A DNA stretch of 52,887 bases. It comes from a virus. The translations under genes were made by a program, and so were the position numbers. Location: positions 1 to 52,887 of the IMG/VR virus record IMGVR_UViG_3300020596_000029, one strand, 5' to 3'. The notes beneath the pieces were generated by a model that worked only from the letters and a program-made list of their open reading frames with translations, made no database searches and was not told the origin of the DNA. Shown here in pieces: positions 7,012 through 14,913 of the stretch; the first letter of the stretch is position 1; each line of letters opens with the position of its first letter.

Positions 7012-7694
7012 GCAAGGTAGAACTGCGCGTCGATTGGTGTAACCACGAAGCAGCTAAGTACGCTGTGGAGAAGTGGCACTATAGCTGCAGGATGCCTATG
7101 CCTCCAATACTCAAGATAGGTGCGTGGGAATGCAATCAATTCATTGGTGCGATTTTGTTCGCGCGGGGCAACACGCCGACGCTAGGTCATCGGTACGGAT
7201 TGAAAATGCTGGAAGTTTGCGAGCTGGTTCGCGTTGCCTTGACTAATCATGCTTCGCCTGCGAGTCAGATTGTGTCAGCAGCAATGAAATTACTAGAGCA
7301 TAGTAACCCAGGTTTGCGTCTGATTGTGTCTTTTGCAGACCCCGCGCAAGGTCATAACGGCGCAATCTATCAAGCGATGAATTGGGTATATACAGGCGAA
7401 AGCGAACCATCGTGGCAATGGTTGCACGAGGGGCGTTGGAAGCATAATCGAGAAATGACATCAGGTGCGTTTGGTGGAGCGCGAAAAGTCGCAGACTTAG
7501 CGGTGCTTACCAAGCGTCTGCCGCTTGGTAAGCACCGCTATCTCTACCCGCTTGACCGTGCCATGCGTAAGCAGATTGCACCACTCGCCAAGCCGTACCC
7601 GAAACGTTTACCCCGCGGGCAAAGTGTCGAAGGTGACACGTCCAACGACCAGTTGGAAGAGGCAGGTTCAATCCCTGCTGCCCGCTCTGAATGA
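7008..7694 (+). CDS. mom: Mom-family DNA adenine modification enzyme
   Basis: 228 residues. The core (about 1-165) matches the Mom family: WHYSCRMPMPPILKIG, GAILFARGNTPTLGHRYG, ELVRVALTNH, LRLIVSFADPAQGHNGAIYQ, NWVYTGE and WKHNREM. Mom is a GNAT-fold enzyme that turns adenine into an N6-carbamoylmethyl (glycinamide) form and protects phage DNA from restriction. The conserved tail (GKHRYLYPLDRAMRKQ...PYPKR) is present. The last 25 or so codons coincide exactly with a tRNA-like cloverleaf (7615-7686), so the C-terminal extension looks like read-through of an RNA element rather than protein selected for itself. ATG 7008 overlaps the previous stop. A 19-bp perfect hairpin lies inside the gene (7498-7540). 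Confidence 0.88.
   Translation: MSKVELRVDWCNHEAAKYAVEKWHYSCRMPMPPILKIGAWECNQFIGAILFARGNTPTLGHRYGLKMLEVCELVRVALTNHASPASQIVSAAMKLLEHSNPGLRLIVSFADPAQGHNGAIYQAMNWVYTGESEPSWQWLHEGRWKHNREMTSGAFGGARKVADLAVLTKRLPLGKHRYLYPLDRAMRKQIAPLAKPYPKRLPRGQSVEGDTSNDQLEEAGSIPAARSE
7498..7540 (+). repeat. 19-bp perfect hairpin within mom
   Basis: Left arm 7498-7516 (TAGCGGTGCTTACCAAGCG) is perfectly complementary to right arm 7522-7540, with a five-base TCTGC loop. It sits inside coding sequence for VLTKRLPLGKHRY, just after the catalytic core and about 75 bases before the tRNA-like element. No T-run follows, so it is not a standard terminator. It may be an RNase III or processing site that separates the downstream RNA, or a translation-control structure. 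Confidence 0.85.
7615..7686 (+). tRNA. tRNA-Gly-like cloverleaf at the 3' end of mom
   Basis: 72 bases fold as a full cloverleaf. Acceptor stem: GCGGGCA 7615-7621 with TGCCCGC 7679-7685, 7 of 7 pairs. D arm 7624-7639 (GTGTC/GACAC) with GG in the loop. Anticodon arm 7641-7657 (TCCAA/TTGGA) with loop CGACCAG. T arm 7662-7678 (GCAGG/CCTGC) with loop TTCAATC. G1-C72, C2-G71, G3-C70, discriminator U73 and C35-C36 are the identity elements used by bacterial glycyl-tRNA synthetase. It lacks U33, U8 and A14 and has anticodon ACC, so it should be poor in translation. No CCA is encoded (CTGA follows U73). It overlaps the sense strand of the mom reading frame, so it would have to be processed from the mom transcript. 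A degenerate tRNA gene is the alternative. Confidence 0.7.
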
Positions 7695-7751
7695 CTAATA
7701 AATTGGATATATTGCGCGATGGCTAGAGGCAACACAGATAAGTACACGATA
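7692..7751 (+). repeat. 60-bp direct repeat, copy 1
   Basis: Bases 7692-7751 are identical to 9325-9384. Each copy holds a TGA, an AT-rich stretch and the first 33 bases of the terminase small subunit gene. The pair brackets the ParB-methyltransferase gene, which makes the unit look like an insertion or tandem duplication that could be lost by recombination. Confidence 0.95.
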
Positions 7752-7775
7752 CAAGCATGTCAAGAGGCCAAATGA
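7719..7775 (+). pseudogene. TerS N-terminal remnant (18 codons)
   Basis: The start of the terminase small subunit (MARGNTDKYTI) is duplicated here and continues for only seven unrelated codons to a TGA that overlaps the ATG at 7772 (ATGA). It may act as a leader whose translation is coupled to the methyltransferase gene. The intact copy begins at 9352. Confidence 0.7.
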
Positions 7776-9331
7776 CTGAGAAGATAAGCAAGGCAAATTT
7801 AGCCGACATCCACTTCGATAAGTCGAACGCGAACAAGAGCAGCGAACGTGGGCGCGGCATGATCGAAGCGTCTATGCGTGAGTTTGGCTTTGCCGACGCC
7901 GGAACACTCGACCGAAATAATGTCATAATTGGCGGAAACAAGCGCACGGAGGTAGCGGGTGAAATTGCGCTAAGTGACGAGGCTATCATCATAGACGTGG
8001 ATGGCACGAAGCCTGTGTACATTCGGCGCAATGACCTTGACCTGAGCGACCCAGAGGATGACAGGGCGCGCAAACTTGCCTATGCGCTGAATCGCACAAG
8101 TGAAGTGTCTATGACTTGGGACACCGAGCAACTCCTAGCCGACATGGGCGCGGGGCTTGACCTGTCGGGCATGTTTCGCGAGGACGAGCTAGACGCGATG
8201 CTGGCGGGGATGATGCCTGAGCCTATGACCGACGCGGGCGCGCAGGTGGATAAGGCAGACGAGTTGCGCCAAAAGTGGGGCGTTGAGTTGGGCCAAATGT
8301 GGCAGCTTGGCGAGCATCGGCTGATCTGCGGCGATTGCACAGATGCCGAGGTGGTGGCAAGGGTGATGCAAGGCGAGAAGGCTGTTTTGTGCCACGCCGA
8401 TCCGCCATACGGCATGGGCAAGGAGAATGAGGGCATCGCCAATGACAACCTGTATCGCGAGAAGCTAGACGCCTTCCAGATGGCATGGTGGCACGCGTGC
8501 CGTCCTGCGCTTGAGGACAATGCCAGCGCGTACATTTGGGGCAACGCTGAGGGCCTGTGGCGACTATGGTATTGCAGTGGATTGCGCGACAGCGAACGAT
8601 TGACGTTCCGCAATGAGATTGTCTGGGACAAAGGCGGCGGTGGATTTGGCGTTGGGACTGAGGGGTTACGCTGCTATTTCCCAGAGGAGCATTGTCTGTT
8701 TTTTATGTTGGGCGAGCAGGGATTTAACAACAACGCCGACAACTATTGGGAGGGGTGGGAGCCGATACGCGCCTATTTGGACGACGAACGGCTCAAGATG
8801 GGGTGGAATAATAAATTTGTTGCCGATCTATTCGGTTTCCATCCGAGAATGGCAGATCATTGGTTCAATATTTCGCAATGGTCAATGCCGAAAGACGAAC
8901 AATATAAACGGATGCAACAAGCCGCACGCGGCGACGCCTTCAAGCGGGACTATGACGACCTCAAGCGGGACTATGACGACCTCAAGCGGGACTATGACGA
9001 CCTCAAGCGGGACTTCTACGCCACGCGTGCCTACTTCGACAACGCCCACGACAATATGACCGACGTGTGGCGTTTCAACCGCGTGCATAACGAAGATCGA
9101 TATGGTCACGCCACGCCCAAGCCCGTTGATATGATTGCGCGAGTCATCAAGAGTAGCACGCCAGAGGGGGGCATCGTTTACGTTCCCTTCGCGGGGACGT
9201 TGCCAGAGGTGATCGCCTGCGAGCAACTTGGGCGCAAGTGCCGAGCCGTGGAAATAAGTCCCGCCTACGTCGCCGTTGCCTTGCAACGCTTTGCTGATTC
9301 GACAGAAAAAACGTGTGTGCTAGTTGACTAA
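7772..9331 (+). CDS. ParB-domain DNA methyltransferase
   Basis: 519 residues. Residues 1-150 form a ParB/Srx-like domain with GGNKRTEVAG. A beta-class amino-methyltransferase domain follows, with catalytic DPPYGMG (about residue 210) and a C-terminal SAM-binding region (VPFAGTLPEVIACEQLGR). The usual motif is DPFxGSGTT, so the Asp, the second Gly and the Thr pair are changed, and SAM binding may be weakened. Residues of about 391-415 are four KRDYDDL heptads, as in related phage enzymes. It probably methylates adenine (N6) or cytosine (N4) as anti-restriction beside mom. ATG 7772 has AAGAGG five bases upstream and overlaps the TerS remnant stop; ATG 7757 is possible. The stop codon lies inside the second 60-bp repeat. 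Confidence 0.85.
   Translation: MTEKISKANLADIHFDKSNANKSSERGRGMIEASMREFGFADAGTLDRNNVIIGGNKRTEVAGEIALSDEAIIIDVDGTKPVYIRRNDLDLSDPEDDRARKLAYALNRTSEVSMTWDTEQLLADMGAGLDLSGMFREDELDAMLAGMMPEPMTDAGAQVDKADELRQKWGVELGQMWQLGEHRLICGDCTDAEVVARVMQGEKAVLCHADPPYGMGKENEGIANDNLYREKLDAFQMAWWHACRPALEDNASAYIWGNAEGLWRLWYCSGLRDSERLTFRNEIVWDKGGGGFGVGTEGLRCYFPEEHCLFFMLGEQGFNNNADNYWEGWEPIRAYLDDERLKMGWNNKFVADLFGFHPRMADHWFNISQWSMPKDEQYKRMQQAARGDAFKRDYDDLKRDYDDLKRDYDDLKRDFYATRAYFDNAHDNMTDVWRFNRVHNEDRYGHATPKPVDMIARVIKSSTPEGGIVYVPFAGTLPEVIACEQLGRKCRAVEISPAYVAVALQRFADSTEKTCVLVD
8138..8212 (+). repeat. 75-bp segment identical to 6832-6906
   Basis: Second copy of the shared ParB-domain segment. Identity is total over 75 bases and drops at both ends. 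Confidence 0.9.
8941..9013 (+). repeat. 21-bp tandem coding repeat (KRDYDDL)
   Basis: Three full and one partial copy of a 21-base unit starting CAAGCGGGACTATGACGACC encode heptads inside the methyltransferase. The unit keeps the frame, so copy number can change without disrupting the protein. Heptads of this type occur at the same place in related phage methyltransferases. Confidence 0.9.
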
Positions 9332-9384
9332 TAAATTGGATATATTGCGCGATGGCTAGAGGCAACACAGATAAGTACACGATA
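9325..9384 (+). repeat. 60-bp direct repeat, copy 2
   Basis: Identical to 7692-7751. This copy supplies the methyltransferase stop codon and the true start of the terminase small subunit gene. Confidence 0.95.
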
Positions 9385-9753
9385 GAGCAAATTATTACCG
9401 CCATCAAGGGCAGTAGCGGTATCAAGATGACGATCATGCGTCGCCTTGATTGCAGCCGCAACACGGTGGACAACTACCTGCGTCGCTATGCCACGGCGCA
9501 AGCTGCCTACGACGAGGAGACGGAGCTGCCGCTTGACTTTGCCGAGTCGATTGTGATTAACGACATGGCGAACAATCGCAGTGTCGAAACGGCGAAATGG
9601 TATCTCAAGGCGAAGGGTAGAAGCCGCGGGTACACAGACCGCAGCGAGACGGAGCATAGCGGGACAATCGAGCATAAACATGTCACTGAACTTAGCGACG
9701 AAGAACTTTCCCGTATCGCCGCCCTTAGCGGCAGCGGAACTGCTAAGGCGTAG
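9352..9753 (+). CDS. terS: Terminase small subunit
   Basis: 133 residues directly before the large terminase. The N-terminal 50 form a helix-turn-helix (TIEQIITAIKGSSG, MTIMRRLDCSRNTVDNYLRRY), as expected for recognition of the packaging site. The middle (DFAESIVINDMANNRSVETAKWYLKAKGR) matches small terminase subunits of this type. The 3' end overlaps the large subunit gene by 74 bases, so the two are coupled. Its start region is duplicated upstream at 7719. Confidence 0.75.
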   Translation: MARGNTDKYTIEQIITAIKGSSGIKMTIMRRLDCSRNTVDNYLRRYATAQAAYDEETELPLDFAESIVINDMANNRSVETAKWYLKAKGRSRGYTDRSETEHSGTIEHKHVTELSDEELSRIAALSGSGTAKA

Positions 9754-11152
9754 ACAAGCACGCCGCAACCTAATGGACTTCACCACCTACACGATGCCTG
9801 AGTTCGAGCGCAGTTGGCATCATGAGGTCATGTGCGAGTACCTAGACGCCTTTGTGCGGATTGACATTACGCGGCTGATTATCTCATTGCCGCCACGCCA
9901 CACCAAGAGCGAATTTGTTAGCCGTCGCCTGCCTGCGCTCATCTTAGGGCAAAACCCCGACGCGCCAATCATCGCCGCCAGCTATGGAGCCGACTTAGCG
10001 CGGCGCATGAATCGCGACGTTCAGCGCATTATGGATGATGCGCCCTATCGCCGTCTGTTTCCAGAGACAACGCTTTCGGGTGCCAATGTTCGCACCGTGG
10101 CCCAGGGGTCTTGGCTTCGCAATAGCGACATGTTTGAGGTAGTGGAATACAACGGCTATTACCGCGGGGCTGGTGTCGGGGGTGCCATCACAGGCATGGG
10201 CATGAAATACGGCATTATAGACGACCCAATCAAAAACAGGCAGGACGCCAACAGCCCCACCATTCGGCAAAAGATTTGGGACTGGTACACGTCTACCTTT
10301 CGCACGCGCCTAGCCCCTGGTGGGTGCATTTTGGTCACCATGACCCGTTGGCATCAAGACGATTTGGTTGGCCGTTTGCTCGCCCTGGCCGCCAGTGACC
10401 CAGACGCCGACCAATGGACGGTGCTAACGTTGCCAGCCATCGCCGAGGAACCGATAGCCGACTATGACAGGCGCGAAGTAGGCGAGGCACTATGGCCCAC
10501 ACGCTTCGACCTAGCCGAACTCAACAAGACGCGCGTCAGTCTGGGTAGCTACGACTGGAACAGCCTCTACATGCAACGGCCCGCCCCACCCGAAGGCGGC
10601 ATGTTTAAGAGGCAATGGTTTGATATTGTGGGTGCTGCGCCACGTAACGCGCAGCGAGTCAGGTATTGGGACAAGGCCGGAAGCGCGAGCAAAGGTGACT
10701 ACACCTGCGGCGCACTTCTGGCGAAGGATACCAACGGCACATTTTATATTGAGGACATTGTGCGTGGGCAATGGTCGGCACTTGAGCGTGAAACTATCAT
10801 CAAGCAAACGGCTGAAGTAGACGCCCAGCGCGGCGGTGTCGTTATTTGGCAAGAGCAAGAGCCGGGCAGTGGCGGCTTGGAAAGCGCACAATCCACCACG
10901 CGCAACTTGGCGGGCCATGTGGTGAGGACGGAGCGCGTGACAGGTGACAAAGAAACACGCGCCATGCCCTTTGCGGCACAGTGCGAAGCCATGAATGTAA
11001 AGATAGTGCGCGGCGAGTGGAATACAGCCTACCTGAACGAACTGGCTAGCTTTCCGTATGGAGCGCATGACGACCAGATCGACGCGTCGTCATGCGCATT
11101 TAACAAATTGGTTGTGCCGATGCGCCAACAGGTTCGGAGCAGAGAATATTAA
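9680..11152 (+). CDS. terL: Terminase large subunit
   Basis: 490 residues, a full-length ATPase-nuclease packaging motor. The ATPase part has an adenine-binding region (SWHHEVMCEYLDAFV), a deviant Walker A (PPRHTKSE, about residue 71) and Walker B (YGIIDDP, about 177). The nuclease part has WDKAGS (Asp near 330) and AHDDQIDA (about 461), the acidic residues expected for an RNase H-like fold. It cuts and pumps phage DNA into the prohead through the portal. ATG 9680 is chosen because ELLRRRQARR just after it is typical of the family N-terminus. ATG 9772 is an alternative. The stop overlaps the portal start (TAATG). Confidence 0.95.
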   Translation: MSLNLATKNFPVSPPLAAAELLRRRQARRNLMDFTTYTMPEFERSWHHEVMCEYLDAFVRIDITRLIISLPPRHTKSEFVSRRLPALILGQNPDAPIIAASYGADLARRMNRDVQRIMDDAPYRRLFPETTLSGANVRTVAQGSWLRNSDMFEVVEYNGYYRGAGVGGAITGMGMKYGIIDDPIKNRQDANSPTIRQKIWDWYTSTFRTRLAPGGCILVTMTRWHQDDLVGRLLALAASDPDADQWTVLTLPAIAEEPIADYDRREVGEALWPTRFDLAELNKTRVSLGSYDWNSLYMQRPAPPEGGMFKRQWFDIVGAAPRNAQRVRYWDKAGSASKGDYTCGALLAKDTNGTFYIEDIVRGQWSALERETIIKQTAEVDAQRGGVVIWQEQEPGSGGLESAQSTTRNLAGHVVRTERVTGDKETRAMPFAAQCEAMNVKIVRGEWNTAYLNELASFPYGAHDDQIDASSCAFNKLVVPMRQQVRSREY

Positions 11153-12942
11153 TGATTGACATTAGCCGCTTATCACCACAGGAACTTGACCGCTTCTTGC
11201 ACCTTCAAGCCATTATAGACCGCCAGAAAGAGGCGCAGGATACGGTCAAGGAGTTGCGAAACTACTATTACGGCGCGCACCCTGTTTTGCTTACCACTCG
11301 ACAAAAGGAGTTTCTCGGTGCGCTCGTCAACCCCGACCAGTTCCGCTTTAGCCATAATCTTGTTCGCACCATTATCGACACCTTGCGCGAACGTCTGAAC
11401 GTGATCGGCTTTACGGTCAACGGCGCGGCGGCGGGTGATTTGGAGGATGACAACCCGACACCAGAAGCGCAACTCGCCGCGCTCAAATGGTCGTGGTGGA
11501 ATAGCAACCGTATGGACAGCCAGCAAATTAGGTTGCACCGCCGCGCGCTGCGCGATGGGGAAAGCTACGCCATTGTGGACTTCAGCACGGAAACGGGCAG
11601 GCCGCGTATCAGCCTGCACAAAGCAGATGACGGCAAGACAGGTGTCACCTTCCATCGTGACCCAACCGACAGCAATAAAGTGTTGTTCGCTGCACGCTAT
11701 TTTTATACCTATGACCCGTTGAAACCAGGCACAACGGGAATGGAGCGCAAGACCGTTTACCTGGCGAACGAGATTCGCAAATACATGAAGCGTGGCAGCG
11801 GTGATTGGGAACAGTATAGAGACCCTGAGGATAACGACGTTTGGCCTTTGCCGTGGCGCGACAATAACGGACAGCCGCTTGGCGTGCCTGTGTTTGAGTT
11901 TGAGAACCCAGGCGGAAGCGAAATGGCGCAGGTGATCGGCTTGCAGAACGCCGTCAACAAAGCATGGCTTGACGTAATTGCGGGTGCGGATAGCAGCGGC
12001 TTTCCGTTGCTTGTCACCGAGTACATGGGTGAGGGCGGGATGCCTGTGGTTAAAGATGACGACAATCTCGATGGCACCGACGAAGTACGGATGGCACCTG
12101 GGCGCATGATTGAAGTAGACAACGCCCGCGTGCATCGCATCGAAGCCTCTAGCCTATCGCCCATGCTGGAAGTCGTCTGGGCGTTGGTCGCAGCAATGGC
12201 GGGTGTGGCCCGCGTGCCACAGTACACCTTGCGTCCTGCGGGCGGCAACGATGTGCCAAGCGGCGAGGCACTCAAGATGCTCGAATCAGGGCTTGTCAAG
12301 CGCGCGCAGGAACGTCAATTGATTTACGGACAAAGCTGGGCGGATGTGATGATCATGTGTGTCAAGGTAGCGCGCACCTTTGGCAGCGAGAATGTACCCG
12401 AACTTGACAACGCCGATGTGGGCGTCGTCTGGGCGTCGGCGGAAGTAAGAAATGAGAAGGTGGACGCTGAAACCGCGGCCTTGTATAAAGGCTTGGGCAT
12501 GAGCGATGAATACGTGTGGGCGAAGGCGGGCGTAGAGCCGGAACAGATTGCAGCCTTCAAAGACAACGCACGCGCCGACCGCGCAAAAGATGTAGCAGCA
12601 ATTGCCGGGGCTCTCAAGACCAATGGAGTGAATAATCTTCCACAGACCAACCCGCAGGCATTTGGCAATGGTGGACAAAGCGCGGACGCATCGCCAGAGA
12701 ACCTTGCCAGCACGCAAGGATTGAACGGCATTCAGATTCGCGCCGCCGTCGAACTTCTGGCGCAAGTCACGAATGGCGAGATTGCGCCATCTATTGCGCT
12801 AGAGTTGATCGTGTCGTTGGGTATTGACCGCGCAAAGGCTGAAGCAATGGTCAACGAAGCGGGTAGTTTTGTCACGGTAAATAAGCCGCAAGTCCCTGTT
12901 ACGAATGTCAAGAATGAGAGGAATACAAATGGCACCGATTGA
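11152..12942 (+). CDS. Portal protein (SPP1 gp6-like)
   Basis: 596 residues, of typical size and position for a portal. The N-terminal region (ELRNYYYGAHPVLLTTRQKEF...FSHNLVRTIIDTLRERLNVIGF) matches SPP1-type portals, as does the middle (GVPVFEFENPGG..., ASSLSPMLEVVWALVAAMAGVARVPQYTLRPAGGNDVPSGEALKMLESGLVKRA). A dodecamer of this protein would form the DNA entry ring at one capsid vertex and bind terminase. One base overlap with terL and 14 bases overlap with the next gene. Confidence 0.92.
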   Translation: MIDISRLSPQELDRFLHLQAIIDRQKEAQDTVKELRNYYYGAHPVLLTTRQKEFLGALVNPDQFRFSHNLVRTIIDTLRERLNVIGFTVNGAAAGDLEDDNPTPEAQLAALKWSWWNSNRMDSQQIRLHRRALRDGESYAIVDFSTETGRPRISLHKADDGKTGVTFHRDPTDSNKVLFAARYFYTYDPLKPGTTGMERKTVYLANEIRKYMKRGSGDWEQYRDPEDNDVWPLPWRDNNGQPLGVPVFEFENPGGSEMAQVIGLQNAVNKAWLDVIAGADSSGFPLLVTEYMGEGGMPVVKDDDNLDGTDEVRMAPGRMIEVDNARVHRIEASSLSPMLEVVWALVAAMAGVARVPQYTLRPAGGNDVPSGEALKMLESGLVKRAQERQLIYGQSWADVMIMCVKVARTFGSENVPELDNADVGVVWASAEVRNEKVDAETAALYKGLGMSDEYVWAKAGVEPEQIAAFKDNARADRAKDVAAIAGALKTNGVNNLPQTNPQAFGNGGQSADASPENLASTQGLNGIQIRAAVELLAQVTNGEIAPSIALELIVSLGIDRAKAEAMVNEAGSFVTVNKPQVPVTNVKNERNTNGTD

Positions 12943-13378
12943 GTTGATCAAAGGCAGTAGCCGGCAAACAGTCTATTCAGAGCCGAAGGCAGACGCGCTT
13001 GTAGCCGATGGCTGGCAGCGCGTGCGCGACTTGCCGCCAGAGCAGCAGCGCGAGTTAGCCGACTTGCCGCCGTCCCCCTGGAATGGCTACGAAGACATGC
13101 GCGTTGAAGAAGTCCTAGAGAGAGCAAAGGGCTTGCCGCCTGAGCAGATTAAGCAGATCGTCACCTATGAGAGCGCAACAAAGGGGCGCGTTAGCGTCGT
13201 CAACAAGCTGACGGGCAACAATGCGTCACAGGCGCAAGTTGAGGAACAGCCGCCAGTGACGGTGGAAACGGTCAAGGAAGGAGAATTGCAGACCGTCGAA
13301 ACCGTTGAGATTGTGGCGACTGAGGATGCGTCTGCAACACGTAAGCGTGGAGTGCCACGGGGAACCACGAGCGAATGA
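12929..13378 (+). CDS. Conserved head-region protein, unknown role
   Basis: 149 residues. The middle part (LPPSPWNGYEDMRVEEVLERAKGLPPEQIKQIVTYE) resembles a small helical domain often found next to portal and MuF genes. The C-terminal 60 residues are acidic and Val/Thr/Glu-rich and are probably disordered. The start is set by GAGAGG seven bases before ATG 12929. It overlaps MuF by four bases (ATGA). Expected to be a minor head or chaperone protein. Confidence 0.55.
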   Translation: MAPIELIKGSSRQTVYSEPKADALVADGWQRVRDLPPEQQRELADLPPSPWNGYEDMRVEEVLERAKGLPPEQIKQIVTYESATKGRVSVVNKLTGNNASQAQVEEQPPVTVETVKEGELQTVETVEIVATEDASATRKRGVPRGTTSE

Positions 13379-14913
13379 ACCCACTTTTAAGCGCGCTTGT
13401 CCAGGCTGGCTTAATGACGCCCGCAGACGCGGCGCGCCTCAATAGGCAAATCAACACAACCGCCGCACGCGAATACGCGGAAGATGAAATGCTACGTGCC
13501 TTTCAAGGCGGGCTTGCTTCACAGCGTGATCGCCTTGTGGACGCGGTGCGAGGCACAGACGGCCTATTGAGTATCGCACAGCAAAACAGGCTGTGGCAGG
13601 GAGAAAACGCGCGGCTATGGGCGAGTGTACGTGAAACGGTGCTAGACGTGGCCAGCGAACGGGCCGTATTAGCCACTGCCAGCGCGGGCGATGTTTCGAT
13701 GTGGGAACTTGTCAACGAGCAAGTTGTCGAGTACGCAGATACCTATTATCTGAGCGACGCCGCCAATGACGTTGGCAGCATACCCAACTTGAACCAGACG
13801 AGCAGAACCCGTTTTACGCGTGCCTTTGTCGATTGGCAACGGGGCGAGTTGGAAACGGCGGGCTTTGCCGATGGCTTGCCGAATTTGATTCGCAGCTTAG
13901 AAAATATATTTGGCGCAAGTCGGGCAGAGGCGATTGGCGTCACTGAGACGACGCGCCTGTTTTCCTATGCCGAGCTTGCCGCGGGCCATGCGAACCCGTT
14001 CATCGAAGGCTGGCTATACAACACGGCGAATGATAGTTATGTTAGCGACTTGTGCCGTCCTGCGAATCAGTCGGTAATGATGAAGGGGCAAAACACGTTT
14101 CCCGATGGGCTGGGGCCGCCACCGCGCCATGTTCGGTGCAGATCATTTATCACCTCCATTTCACAAGGTGCATTGGACGTACTGCGAGCGCAGGGATTGA
14201 TTAACGATAATCCACAGCCGTCTAGTCGCGGCGCGCGTTCCGCACCAGTCGAGGTGGAATCACCCGCCTTTGTGACGGTGACGCCTGTGGCCGAGCCTGT
14301 GGTGGCGCAAGGGCCAAAACCCCTTGTTACTGGTGACCAAGAGTTCAAGCCATTCAGTGAGACGAGATGGCAAAGCGCGGATCATATCGAGTTAAATAAG
14401 CGCAGCGAAGCATGGGCAAACACGCTGAATGACGAGCAAAAGGCGAGTGTCACTGAATGGACACGCTCATGGAGAATCACTCGCGAGAATATCGCCAACG
14501 GCAACATCGGGCCGGATGAACAAAGATTATTGGACGCATTAAAATCTGCGCCCAAGATGGAGGGGATCGTCTATCGGGGCATCAATCCTGGCGGCTCGTT
14601 TCAATCCGTACAAGACGTTCTCGACACATACAGGCGGGGTGTTGGCACAACAATCGAATGGGACACGCTAAATTCAACCAGTATTCTTCCAGATACGGCG
14701 GCGGCATTTGGTAACACTGTATTTGAGGTCAAGACCAAAAATGCGCGTTACATCAATTCGTTGAGCAAATACTATGGCAAACCTGACGATGAATTTGAGG
14801 CGGTCATTATGCCAAATGCCAAATTAAAGATCGCTAATGTGGGCCGCGCCCCCGTTGAGTTCCTGGATGGGCCGCAAGAGCGTTGGATCATTCAACTGGA
14901 GGAAGTGGAGTAA
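13375..14913 (+). CDS. MuF head protein fused to an ADP-ribosyltransferase
   Basis: 512 residues. Residues of about 170-280 are a MuF-like minor head domain ([49 protein letters not shown]). The C-terminal 180 or so have the layout of an R-S-E mono-ADP-ribosyltransferase: Arg401 in [14 protein letters not shown] at 433-441 and E473-F-E475 in DEFEAVIM. MuF proteins sit inside the head at the portal and can enter the host with the DNA, so the enzyme could modify a host target, for example in transcription, at the start of infection. The target is unknown. ExE rather than QxE is seen, as in many Arg-specific enzymes. The stop overlaps the next start (TAATG). Confidence 0.85.
   Translation: MNPLLSALVQAGLMTPADAARLNRQINTTAAREYAEDEMLRAFQGGLASQRDRLVDAVRGTDGLLSIAQQNRLWQGENARLWASVRETVLDVASERAVLATASAGDVSMWELVNEQVVEYADTYYLSDAANDVGSIPNLNQTSRTRFTRAFVDWQRGELETAGFADGLPNLIRSLENIFGASRAEAIGVTETTRLFSYAELAAGHANPFIEGWLYNTANDSYVSDLCRPANQSVMMKGQNTFPDGLGPPPRHVRCRSFITSISQGALDVLRAQGLINDNPQPSSRGARSAPVEVESPAFVTVTPVAEPVVAQGPKPLVTGDQEFKPFSETRWQSADHIELNKRSEAWANTLNDEQKASVTEWTRSWRITRENIANGNIGPDEQRLLDALKSAPKMEGIVYRGINPGGSFQSVQDVLDTYRRGVGTTIEWDTLNSTSILPDTAAAFGNTVFEVKTKNARYINSLSKYYGKPDDEFEAVIMPNAKLKIANVGRAPVEFLDGPQERWIIQLEEVE

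Noticed and set aside
7615-7686. Reading the cloverleaf as an ordinary tRNA gene
   Set aside because: It lacks U33, U8 and A14, has anticodon ACC and no CCA, and overlaps mom in frame, so normal decoding is unlikely.
11173-12135. Minus-strand open frame of 320 codons across the portal gene
   Set aside because: It mirrors the portal gene codon pattern, has no ribosome site and lies wholly inside a certain gene.
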